This document shows positions 42,131-50,611 of a stretch of 54,546 nucleotides of DNA, piece after piece. The DNA is from JAMWDF01 sp964645405 (lineage in GTDB: Bacteria; Ratteibacteria; UBA8468; B48-G9; DSTR01): contig CAZYCA010000014.1 in the NCBI GenBank assembly GCA_964645405.1, forward strand, positions 1-54,546, written 5' to 3'. Made by a program: the position numbers and the translations under genes. The notes beneath the pieces were generated by a model. The model saw only the letters and a list, made by a program, of their open reading frames with translations. It was not told the DNA's origin and did no database searches. Each line of letters begins with the position of its first letter. Positions within the stretch are counted from its first letter, which is position 1.

Positions 42131-45100
42131 TCACTCGTACGCACCGATGTCCTTAAACCTCAACACCGGTACTACATCTTTCATTTCTACCGGGTCAATG
42201 GCTTTGTGTCTCATCTGCACATAAAGACCAACAATTTTTATCGGGTATGCCGGTGGCCACTGGCCGCCACCGTTACTTTCCCATTGCCTTCCCGGGGAGA
42301 CATTCTTGATAGGGGAACGTTCAGCATCAATGAAAAACCGGACAAACCGCCAGCCATCAAAATTAATGGCTAAATCAGCAGGCCAGTCATGATACCCACC
42401 ACAGCTGCGCCAGTACCTTCCCTCTCCATCCATAATTTCAAAGTAGATTCTTCCCCAGTTACAGTTACCTTTCACCCAGACACCAATCGTATGGGGTTTT
42501 CCAGTAACTTCCACGGGCTGTTTCAGTTTCAAAGAAGTGTATTCACTTACTAAGTCTGGCAAGTTAGGTGCCTTTTGTAGTTCTAACTCCAGGCAGGGAC
42601 CTTTTTCCGGGTCAGTAACCTGTCTTAAAGTAAAGTTTCCCCGGCGGCAGAAGTTACTCTGCAGGCTATAATCAGTCACTTTCACCCATTCTTCCATCCT
42701 GTCCATACGGTTGGCTGGTTTAAAACCGGCTGGTGGTAAATCTTCCGGATAACTTATTTTGCTCACTGTGACACTGAGCACAGGGAACTGGCTGATGAGG
42801 TATGTTGCTGCAGTGGAAGTAGTTATCGTCAGTTTCCCGTTTCTGGTCTTAAGGTTTTTCTCTCTGCCGTAGGTTTCCACAAAAGTAGCTTCTGTCTCCT
42901 TACCGAAATCAAAAACAAGTTCTGCCTGTCCCCTCACCGTCCAGGTAGCATAGGCTATATCCTGCGGGGTGCGCTGCCGGTCAAACTCAAGGGTATAAAC
43001 AGAAAGCGAACCTGCTGGTAAAATTCGGCGCAGTTTCACCTTATCCAGAACTTTCGTTAAAGTTGCTATGGCTACATAGGAAGGCTTGGGATAAAGCAGG
43101 GGATACCTTTCACAGAAACCACTTCCGCCGTAAATATAACCATTAAAGTAAGAACTGCCGACATCGCAGATACCTCCAGGATTGATGTGGTCAGCTTTAT
43201 GTGCCAGAGAAAGCAAAATATCCCGGACATAAAACTGCGCCTGTCTTTCCTCTCCCAGGACCCGGCCTGGTCTGTAAGTGAATTCATAACAGCTGGTAAC
43301 AGGTAACTGGTAGCCGTAAAGACGACCAATCTGCCGCACCAGCCAGAAAGCCATGGTGGTACCTGTATCCACAGTTTCCGGCATGAAACTCTGGCCTGGT
43401 GTTTCTATGCCCACATAATCAATTTTTTCCGGTTTAAAACCAAAACGCAGTGTATCTGCCAGTAAATGTGCCGTGCCACTGGTATTACCAAAGATGATTT
43501 TCAGCTGGGGAAAATTCTGCCGGTAAAAATCAGCCACCAGGTTAGCCAGAAGGGCTTTGTCCCTACACTGTTTTTCTTTCTCCTCTGTGAAGTTTGGCTG
43601 TAATCCAGCCAGTTCCACTGGCATATCATTTCCGTGTGATTCATGGAAAAGCAGGACACTGTTACAGTGTGGATATTTAGTCAGGAATTCCTGAACTTCC
43701 CTGGTAACCCTTTGCCTGGATTCTTCAGAAAGCGTCCCGTTTTCTGTCAAATCCTTCATCCGGAAAAGCCACGGTAACTGCGATAAAGTCATTTTCCACT
43801 GGCTTAACTGTTCCTCAGTGTACCTGCGGCTGTAAGCAAACTTTCTTAAACCTGCCTTTAAGAAGAGAGGACCGGCAATTTCAGCTTCCCGGATGGTCAG
43901 ATGTGGTCCGTCAAACCACCAGGTGCCATAGGGAGATTCATAACCCGCCTGTCTGGTATCTTGTCCTAAGAGAGCAAAAGAAGCTTGATGGGTAAGAATT
44001 TCTTTCCTGTTTTCCGTTAAAAGTTGAAATTTAAGTCCGTAATACCCTGGTTCAGGCATTCTCAAATCAATTGTCTCCTGCTGTTGCTGTCCACCGGAAA
44101 GAGAAAAAAGTTTCTCTTTCTGTAATAAAATTTTCCCTTTAACATCGGAAACACTCCAGGTAAGAAAATACTTACCAGGAAGGTTAGCTTTCACCCGGGC
44201 TTCCACTTCTGGTTTTTCTTCATTGTGGAAAATGTTACCCACCTGTTTCTGGAAAAGTCTGAATTCTGCAGGTGCTTTTTCTAAGGTGACACCAAAGATG
44301 TTGGCGGCACTGGGAGCTCCGGTTGGTTTATGTTCTCCTGCGCGTACTCCTCTTCTTCCCAAAAATTCAAAGTCCAGGAAAGGGCCAATACCAAGTTCAC
44401 TGGCTGTATCCTGTTTTTCTTCAGAGATAAGGTCCAGTATCTGGCCTATGGGAAGGTTCACCTCAGCCAGGTAAAGAGGTAATTCTATCTCTTTGTCTCC
44501 GGTTTTATGTTTGATGCTGCCTACCCGGGTGATGCTGGCAGGGAGTTTCTCCGCATCTTCAGGTAAGTCCAGATAAACATCCACAATAGCCGTACCCCGG
44601 CCAACAGTAGAACGGCTGGCAAACCTGGTCAGTCTTACTGTGAGAATGGGGTCTTTTTTCGGGTCCGGGTCCACACCAAAAAGCACCCATGCCCGCCAGT
44701 AATAAGCCTGGGGGACACTGACCAGCTGGGATTCAGGCATACCATCAAAGGCAGTCCGGGAGAGGTATTCATCACATTCCAGGGCAAAACTTCCCCGCAT
44801 CTGTTTGACTCTGGAAATATCACCGCTTCTGTCTCCATCAGAAACAATTACAGGAATCCCTTTTATATTTTGCAGCCCAGCAGATAAAGAAATTTTTGCT
44901 TCTTTCATCACTCCTGGTTGTGCTACCAGCCCGAAGTCTATTGGCAGAAACCTATCAGTTTCCGCAGACTTGAAAATTTCTTTATCCTTCACCCGGGATT
45001 TGCTGCCACCTGTGACCGTGAAAGTCTTCAACCTTCCGGCAGTATCAAATCTGCCGGCATAACGGCCATCAATCCAGAATTTGTATCCTTCATTGTCTGG

Positions 45101-45529
45101 CTGAATCTGTAACCGGACAAACTTTTCTGAGGCTGAAGGCATGGCTTTCCACTGTTCTGTTAGTTTTTCTATCTGGTCATCAGTATAACGTTTGACCCGT
45201 GGTTTGATGTAGTAATCAAGATTGATGGCACCCCGAAACTGTAAAACAGAATCAGGGAAAACTGTTTCTGCATACTTGCTTTGCCAGCCATTCCCTTTCT
45301 GGGGTAATGCTCTTACCGTGATTGTTTTTTTCTCCCCTTTATCTGTTTCTATCTGTATCTGGAGACTTTCTGGTGAGCCAGTACAGAAACTGAGAGCAAA
45401 ACCTGCTTTGTACTCCAGGTTGAATTTGCTTAAGTCCTCCTGGAAGAATAGCTTGTTTTCCTGACTGTGTACCGGTAAAAGAAAACAGAATAAAAGCGCC
45501 ACGGAAAAACTGATTTTTACTTTTTCCAT
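42131..45529 (-). CDS. Large secreted protein, putative glycoside hydrolase of unknown family (1132 aa)
   Basis: Signal peptide (1-22, ending VHSQE). Residues about 25-500 are beta-rich with several sandwich-like parts (KFVRLQIQPDNEGYKFWIDG is one). About 530-860 looks like a TIM barrel: YGTWWFDGPHLTIREAEIA, then LLFHESHGNDMP with Glu near 629 and YVGIETPGQSF with Glu near 708. Two glutamates at strand ends of this kind would fit a clan GH-A retaining enzyme. About 990-1132 is a carbohydrate-binding jelly-roll (HTIGVWVKGNCNWGRIYFEI). No known CAZy family is recognised. The Shine-Dalgarno AAGGGAG is good. It is the largest protein of the glycan run. Confidence 0.78.
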   Translation of the reverse strand: MEKVKISFSVALLFCFLLPVHSQENKLFFQEDLSKFNLEYKAGFALSFCTGSPESLQIQIETDKGEKKTITVRALPQKGNGWQSKYAETVFPDSVLQFRGAINLDYYIKPRVKRYTDDQIEKLTEQWKAMPSASEKFVRLQIQPDNEGYKFWIDGRYAGRFDTAGRLKTFTVTGGSKSRVKDKEIFKSAETDRFLPIDFGLVAQPGVMKEAKISLSAGLQNIKGIPVIVSDGDRSGDISRVKQMRGSFALECDEYLSRTAFDGMPESQLVSVPQAYYWRAWVLFGVDPDPKKDPILTVRLTRFASRSTVGRGTAIVDVYLDLPEDAEKLPASITRVGSIKHKTGDKEIELPLYLAEVNLPIGQILDLISEEKQDTASELGIGPFLDFEFLGRRGVRAGEHKPTGAPSAANIFGVTLEKAPAEFRLFQKQVGNIFHNEEKPEVEARVKANLPGKYFLTWSVSDVKGKILLQKEKLFSLSGGQQQQETIDLRMPEPGYYGLKFQLLTENRKEILTHQASFALLGQDTRQAGYESPYGTWWFDGPHLTIREAEIAGPLFLKAGLRKFAYSRRYTEEQLSQWKMTLSQLPWLFRMKDLTENGTLSEESRQRVTREVQEFLTKYPHCNSVLLFHESHGNDMPVELAGLQPNFTEEKEKQCRDKALLANLVADFYRQNFPQLKIIFGNTSGTAHLLADTLRFGFKPEKIDYVGIETPGQSFMPETVDTGTTMAFWLVRQIGRLYGYQLPVTSCYEFTYRPGRVLGEERQAQFYVRDILLSLAHKADHINPGGICDVGSSYFNGYIYGGSGFCERYPLLYPKPSYVAIATLTKVLDKVKLRRILPAGSLSVYTLEFDRQRTPQDIAYATWTVRGQAELVFDFGKETEATFVETYGREKNLKTRNGKLTITTSTAATYLISQFPVLSVTVSKISYPEDLPPAGFKPANRMDRMEEWVKVTDYSLQSNFCRRGNFTLRQVTDPEKGPCLELELQKAPNLPDLVSEYTSLKLKQPVEVTGKPHTIGVWVKGNCNWGRIYFEIMDGEGRYWRSCGGYHDWPADLAINFDGWRFVRFFIDAERSPIKNVSPGRQWESNGGGQWPPAYPIKIVGLYVQMRHKAIDPVEMKDVVPVLRFKDIGAYE

Positions 45530-45559
45530 GTTTCTCCCTTTTTAACCAGGCTGGTCATT

Positions 45560-47968
45560 TTACGGAAAATGTTTTTTCCGAAGGTACTGTTTCCTCAATT
45601 CTTCCACCCGGTAGCTGAACTCCATCCACTCCGGAACAATCTGGTGAAAGATTTCTTCTATCTTTTCTTTGTTCCAGGAATCAATGGTTGGTAAGTCTTT
45701 TCCGTAGGCATCAAAACTTTCCACGACTGGTTTCAGAGACAACCGGTAGAACTCCGGGTCTCCCCTTTCCTGGCAACTCCAGTAATCTATCTGTGCTGTT
45801 TTCACTGTCTGGTATTTATACCAGGCACGCCTGATAAGATATTTTAAAATGTTTAACCTTTCTGCCTCTGGTGGTTTTTCCCATCTTATCAAGCCCCAGC
45901 GGCCTGTTTCATGAACCCTGCCACCCCAGGTAACACTACCAGCAGGATTCCAGCGCATCAGAGAAAAGCGCCAGATGTTTTCCTTATCTTTCTGAAAAGG
46001 TAGCCTGTCATAGAGGCATTCCCAGGGCAGGAAAACAATAGTTCCCCACCCATCATCCAGAACAGAAGTTTCTACTTTAATGTTCCCTGGACCTAATTCC
46101 AGTGGTCGGTACCAGCGATGAGGGCTATCCCAGTCATAGATATTGGTTTCTCCAGTTGCCAGGTTGATAATCCACTGGTAGTAGCTTACCCTTTCCCTGC
46201 CAGGCTGGAAAAACATCTCTAAACTGCTGGATCCCCGGCCATTTTCTAACATAATTTGCTGGATGTTTGGTTCCTCTGTATGGATAAAGATATGCCAGCC
46301 AGCAGTATCATAGCACATGTAAAAGGAAGTTTCTCCCGGACGGCTGGAAGGGGGTTTATCCGCGAAAGGACGCTGGGCTGTCACATCTGCTGCCATTAAA
46401 GTAGCAGCATCCTGTTTGTTGTACTCATAAAACCGGTCTTCTTTATTTCTCCTGTCCCGGAAAAAGTCAGACTGTATCCAGCCACCAACACCAACCGGAG
46501 CCTGGCGAACAAACCTGCAGAAATACTCATTTCTTATACAGGAACCCAAGGAATTAGCCTGCGATAAAAACTCTTCCACCACTTCGTAATACCTGGCGGA
46601 GAGAAAAGTTTGTCCTGCTTTCCAGAGACAGTTGAGGGTTTGCTCCAGAGAAAGACTGCCCCTGTTCTGTATCAGTTGTTTAATTTTTCCCTTCAGTTCA
46701 TCAATTTCTCCCATTGCTCCCTGGCTGCCGGCAAGTCGCAGAGAGATTAAAAATTTTTGTTCCTCATTGGCTCCGGAAAGTTTACTCATTTCTTCTAAGA
46801 TGGCAGCGGCTTTCTGTGGCTGTTTTGCCAGTAGATAACACCGGGCAACTAAATCCATGGCTTTGTATCTATCAGAAACAGAAAGACCTGGATACTGAAA
46901 CACCTGGTTGTATATTTGGGCTGCCTTATCATACTCCTTTTTTCTCAGAAGAAAATCACCCAGGACAAACAACGACTGAATTTTCTCTCTTTCCGTTACT
47001 TGTTTCCACGAAAGTATCCGGTTTGTGGTTTCTAACAGTTTTGGTAAATTCTCCTGCTTCTGATAGATTTCGCGCATGTCAACCAGAATTGTTCCTTTAC
47101 TCTCTTCCGGGATTTCCTGAGATAACGCTTTATCCAAGGTCTGGATAGCATTGAGATAATCTTTTTCCAGCGCATAACTTCTGGCTATTTCCCGGAGAAG
47201 ATTTACTTTCTCTCCCGGGTTTAATTTCAGTTTTTCTGAGGCTTCTGTCAGAACCTTCCGTCCGGTCTGGTAATTACCTTCGGAAAAATAACTTTTTGCT
47301 ATATTCAGGTAAGTGGTTAACAAGGTAGATGCGGGAATTTCAGGAAGTGAAAGTATTTCCCGGTAATAAGTCCGGGCTGACTTATAATCCCGCAGTCTCC
47401 AGTTTCCTGTGGAAGACAAAATCCTGGCAGCCTCAGTCAAAAGTTGTACCTTGAATCCAGGCCAGATTTCTTTCCTTTCCTTCAAAAAACCATCGACCAC
47501 CTTCTTCAAACCTTCTATATCTTCTGCCTGGGACCAGGTCATCAAATACTGGCTTAAAGCTTTGTTTTTTATCTTTTCTTCCACCTGCAGGGGAAAAATT
47601 TTTTCCAGATACTTCCTTGCTTCAGACCAGTTTTTTTCCCCGATGAGAATTTCAGACAGAGAAAGGCAGGCTTCTGCTTTCCGGGAATCGTTACTTACAG
47701 GAGAATTGATTACCGCAAGATACTCTTCCTGTGCTGCCTTTTTTTCATTTAAAGCCACCAGTATCTTTGCCAGAAGTAATCCCCCTGCCAGTTTCTCTTC
47801 TTCGCTGGCAGCCAGTTCCTTTGCCCGAATAGCCTCGGCTCTGGCAGCGGAATAGTTTTTCACCCGGAAATAGTTCTCTGCGGAACGGAGAGATTCACGG
47901 TAGGTCTGGGCAAAGAGGGTAAAACTCAGCAGAAATATCAGTCCTGCCGCGATAGAAAATCTTTTCAT
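45560..47968 (-). CDS. Secreted TPR protein with CBM9-like C-terminal domain (802 aa)
   Basis: Signal peptide (1-20, LIFLLSFTLFAQ). Residues about 22-490 are a run of TPR-like helical pairs (ESLRSAENYFRVKNYSAAR and YDKAAQIYNQVFQYPGLS are examples). Residues about 500-735 form a beta-sandwich like CBM9: FYMCYDTAGWHIFIHTEEPN, SSLEMFFQPGRERVSYYQW, GWGTIVFLPWECL and ENIWRFSLMRWNP. A final helical tail follows. It overlaps the upstream DUF4091 gene by 4 bases (ATGA). A TPR-CBM fusion suggests a scaffold that binds glycan and partner proteins rather than an enzyme. Confidence 0.78.
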   Translation of the reverse strand: MKRFSIAAGLIFLLSFTLFAQTYRESLRSAENYFRVKNYSAARAEAIRAKELAASEEEKLAGGLLLAKILVALNEKKAAQEEYLAVINSPVSNDSRKAEACLSLSEILIGEKNWSEARKYLEKIFPLQVEEKIKNKALSQYLMTWSQAEDIEGLKKVVDGFLKERKEIWPGFKVQLLTEAARILSSTGNWRLRDYKSARTYYREILSLPEIPASTLLTTYLNIAKSYFSEGNYQTGRKVLTEASEKLKLNPGEKVNLLREIARSYALEKDYLNAIQTLDKALSQEIPEESKGTILVDMREIYQKQENLPKLLETTNRILSWKQVTEREKIQSLFVLGDFLLRKKEYDKAAQIYNQVFQYPGLSVSDRYKAMDLVARCYLLAKQPQKAAAILEEMSKLSGANEEQKFLISLRLAGSQGAMGEIDELKGKIKQLIQNRGSLSLEQTLNCLWKAGQTFLSARYYEVVEEFLSQANSLGSCIRNEYFCRFVRQAPVGVGGWIQSDFFRDRRNKEDRFYEYNKQDAATLMAADVTAQRPFADKPPSSRPGETSFYMCYDTAGWHIFIHTEEPNIQQIMLENGRGSSSLEMFFQPGRERVSYYQWIINLATGETNIYDWDSPHRWYRPLELGPGNIKVETSVLDDGWGTIVFLPWECLYDRLPFQKDKENIWRFSLMRWNPAGSVTWGGRVHETGRWGLIRWEKPPEAERLNILKYLIRRAWYKYQTVKTAQIDYWSCQERGDPEFYRLSLKPVVESFDAYGKDLPTIDSWNKEKIEEIFHQIVPEWMEFSYRVEELRKQYLRKKHFP

Positions 47969-49836
47969 TGTTTCCCCTCAGCCAGCAGGTCTCTTAAACG
48001 AAGAATATAATTAATCATTTCCAGTCTTACTGTATCTAAGTCTGCCTTTTTCTCGTCTGTTTCTTCCAGCCAGATTAAAGCCTTTTTCGCCAGGTACACA
48101 GCATCAAGTTTACCCGAGGCAATAGCTTTTTCTGCCATAATTTTCAGTTCTGTAGCATAGCGGATATCATCTATCCCTGCCCGGAACCCTTCCCACTGGA
48201 TGGTATCAATTACTCCAGTTCTGGTAGGATAAACCATGTTAAACCCGCGATACTGGTAGGAAGCAAAATCATTCCAGATTTTATGCTGGTCGTAATACTT
48301 GTAGTTTCCGGTGCCATCAAAGTTGGCTTTGTAAAGAATTAAACCATGGGTTCTTCTGACAAAATCAGGGTTCTCCGGACCGGTATGGGGAGTAGCATAA
48401 CTGGCAATGTTGTGGTTCAGTAGATGCCACTTCTCAGCCATTTCTCTTTTGTTTTCCGGGCAGTTGACAAAGTTTTCCGCATAACCTATCAGGGGAAAAT
48501 GGGAACGGGTACGAGCGGTACTATAAATTTTTGCCCCTATTTTCTGTAAATCCTTCCACCCCTGTCTCTCAGCTAAAAGGGTACTGCGTCCTGGTTCATC
48601 ATAGCCAAAGAAATAGACCTGACGATGACCAAGGATTTTTTCTATCAGTTGTAAGGCTTCACCAGCATCTTTCAGGTACTTCTGGTAGGTCTCTGTTGTT
48701 TCTGGAGGAAACCAGAAACTACCTGAGGAGACAAAAGCATCAAAAAGTGGTGGCTTAAAACCTGCTTCTTTGACCAGTTCAAGGTTGCGGATAAAGATTT
48801 TTTTGTTTTCCGCATCAAAAAGCCGGATACTCCTTTGCAGGTACTGAAAGAGGTTGTGTTCTATCATGTTTTTCATCTCTGCCCGCAGTTTTCTCTCCGC
48901 CAGTTCCCGGTCACCACCATTTAAACTTAAGTGCGTGTAAAGGTCACAGTTGTTATACATAAAGGAATAAAATGGCTTCTTCAAGTCATAGTAAGTTTTT
49001 GGCTCTGGCAGACTGAAAGGTAAGACCTGTAACCTGATAATCAGAGAACCAGAAACTTTCCCGTCAGCTACCAGGTCAATCTTACCTTCGTATAAACCAG
49101 CAGAAGTTTTTTCTAAAATTTTGATGGTGAGCCAGAACTGTTTGTTTTCCCCGGCAAGAAGTCTTACCGGAAGAAGGACTTTGCTGTCAGAAACTGGTTC
49201 TGTGTGATGGTCAAATTTACCGTCATCTACCTCTGGCGGAGCACTTATCCAGACATATTGCGGACCTTCCGGGTAATCCACCCGGAGATAATTCTCCCTT
49301 TTTTCCCAGTCAACCTTAATTAAGTTTTCATCATGGAGAAGAAGTTCCGGGATAACTTCTCTCCGGGTTGGGTCCCCAAAGTAACTGCCCCAGGCTGTAC
49401 CTGTCTGCCACCAGACCTTCACCACCCTGATATCCACATTTTCCACGGGAATTTCTGATTTCTTCTTTTCCTGTCCCATCAAAGTTAAGGGAGAAACTTT
49501 CAGTTCCAGTTTTCTCACCTCCTGAAGCGGACAGAGAATAAAAGAAGCAGGCACAAACTCACCAATGGCTCCCACCAACATAAGTTTATTATCAATTACA
49601 CCATCCGGCGGCAGGGTATCAGGTAAACGGCGGATTGGACTTAAAGCTGGAACTACATAACACAAAAAGGGTTTGTTTTTCCAGGGAGAATCTGCAGGAA
49701 GGCTGGCAGCTTGTCTTTCTATGTTCTTCCGGTTCAAATCAAACCTTAAAGATATCTGGGCAACTGCTTCCGTACGAAGCAGAAATTGTAAAATCCATCC
49801 GACAAGACCAACCAGCTGTACAGTTTTCATTCCCAC
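47965..49836 (-). CDS. Secreted DUF4091 (GH123-like) protein (623 aa)
   Basis: N-terminal export signal (VQLVGLVGWILQFLLRTEAVAQ). An N-terminal beta domain (about 40-270) with ISAPPEVDDG and KILEKTSAGLYEGKIDL, then a TIM barrel of the DUF4091/GH123 type. VYFFGYDEPG (Asp-Glu near 409-411) matches the acid pair at the catalytic site in GH123 enzymes. YRGFNMVYPTRTGVIDTIQWEGFRAG is the typical end of DUF4091. GH123 members cleave N-acetylgalactosaminides through substrate-assisted chemistry; the exact glycan here is not known. Its start overlaps the end of a pseudopilin gene by 10 bases. Confidence 0.85.
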   Translation of the reverse strand: MGMKTVQLVGLVGWILQFLLRTEAVAQISLRFDLNRKNIERQAASLPADSPWKNKPFLCYVVPALSPIRRLPDTLPPDGVIDNKLMLVGAIGEFVPASFILCPLQEVRKLELKVSPLTLMGQEKKKSEIPVENVDIRVVKVWWQTGTAWGSYFGDPTRREVIPELLLHDENLIKVDWEKRENYLRVDYPEGPQYVWISAPPEVDDGKFDHHTEPVSDSKVLLPVRLLAGENKQFWLTIKILEKTSAGLYEGKIDLVADGKVSGSLIIRLQVLPFSLPEPKTYYDLKKPFYSFMYNNCDLYTHLSLNGGDRELAERKLRAEMKNMIEHNLFQYLQRSIRLFDAENKKIFIRNLELVKEAGFKPPLFDAFVSSGSFWFPPETTETYQKYLKDAGEALQLIEKILGHRQVYFFGYDEPGRSTLLAERQGWKDLQKIGAKIYSTARTRSHFPLIGYAENFVNCPENKREMAEKWHLLNHNIASYATPHTGPENPDFVRRTHGLILYKANFDGTGNYKYYDQHKIWNDFASYQYRGFNMVYPTRTGVIDTIQWEGFRAGIDDIRYATELKIMAEKAIASGKLDAVYLAKKALIWLEETDEKKADLDTVRLEMINYILRLRDLLAEGKQ

Positions 49837-50522
49837 AGAATACTGCTGGACTGAAAAGCAATATCAAGGTACCTTCCTGGCTGCGGTGCTTTCATCCACT
49901 CCACATGACCATCAACAAAAAGAACATTGGCACCACCCTGATGACGGTAATCAACACTGCAGTACTGGAATCCTGGATTCGTACGGTTGAGATAGTCCAC
50001 ATCACCACCGATATAGTCCAGTGGTTTAATATCAATAAGCATCAGTGTTTTTGATGGTTTTTTTATCCTCTGGATAGGAACATCGCTGGTGATTTGTCCG
50101 GTGGTTCTTACCCTGGCAAAGATACAGGCATTTATGCCATAACTTGGATACATCCAGCTTCCATAATCCTGAATCTTGTTGTAGATACTTCTGGTAGGAC
50201 AACGCCAGAGCTGTTTACCAGGTTTTTTGGTGATTGTTCCTGAGCTGCCATATTCACTCTTGGTATAAATGTAGGGCTTCAGCAAATCTGTCCAGTACAT
50301 ATTTCCATACACCTGCTGGTTCAAAGCTATGGGGAAATGACCATCAAAGTCCTGCACATACATGTGTATGGCAATACCCAATTGTTTCAGGTTACTCTGG
50401 CATAAAGCAGTTCTGGCTTTTTCCCTTGCCTGACCCAAGACAGGAAGTAACATCGCTGCTAAAACTGCGATAATCGCCACCACCACCAGAAGCTCAATCA
50501 AGGTAAATCCTTTTTCTTCCAT
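49827..50522 (-). CDS. Pseudopilin (231 aa), coupled to the DUF4091 gene
   Basis: Prepilin start MEEKG|FTLIELLVV with Glu at mature +5, one helix, then a globular domain. The C-terminal signature is the full H-x9-DG motif (RHQGGANVLFVDGHVEW), unlike the GGH form of the two pseudopilins at the left edge. The Shine-Dalgarno GGGAGGTGA is strong. Its 3' end overlaps the secreted DUF4091 gene by 10 bases, which strongly suggests that the pseudopilin is made together with the secreted glycan proteins. Confidence 0.9.
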   Translation of the reverse strand: MEEKGFTLIELLVVVAIIAVLAAMLLPVLGQAREKARTALCQSNLKQLGIAIHMYVQDFDGHFPIALNQQVYGNMYWTDLLKPYIYTKSEYGSSGTITKKPGKQLWRCPTRSIYNKIQDYGSWMYPSYGINACIFARVRTTGQITSDVPIQRIKKPSKTLMLIDIKPLDYIGGDVDYLNRTNPGFQYCSVDYRHQGGANVLFVDGHVEWMKAPQPGRYLDIAFQSSSILWE

Positions 50523-50557
50523 CTTTCACCTCCCTGACAGCAGTTCCTCCAGCTGGG

Positions 50558-50585
50558 AGTTTACCACTCTGTCAGCGTTTGTCAA
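50558..50585 (-). promoter_or_regulatory. Candidate promoter for the pseudopilin/glycan run
   Basis: On the minus strand: TTGACA (50585-50580), 16-base spacer ending in GTGG, TAAACT (50563-50558). The whole stretch resembles the promoter of the other pseudopilin at 52.8 kb (CTTGACAAACG, then GTGGTAA). It lies in the 89-base gap before the gene, which holds nothing else. Confidence 0.55.
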
Positions 50586-50611
50586 GTTTCAGTTATCTGA
50601 AAAAAAGGGAG

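Noticed and set aside
50534..50575. CTGACAG/CTGTCAG inverted repeat upstream of the pseudopilin as a possible riboswitch or leader hairpin
   Set aside because: One arm lies upstream of the predicted transcript start (the -10 box is inside it), so the RNA would not contain both arms.
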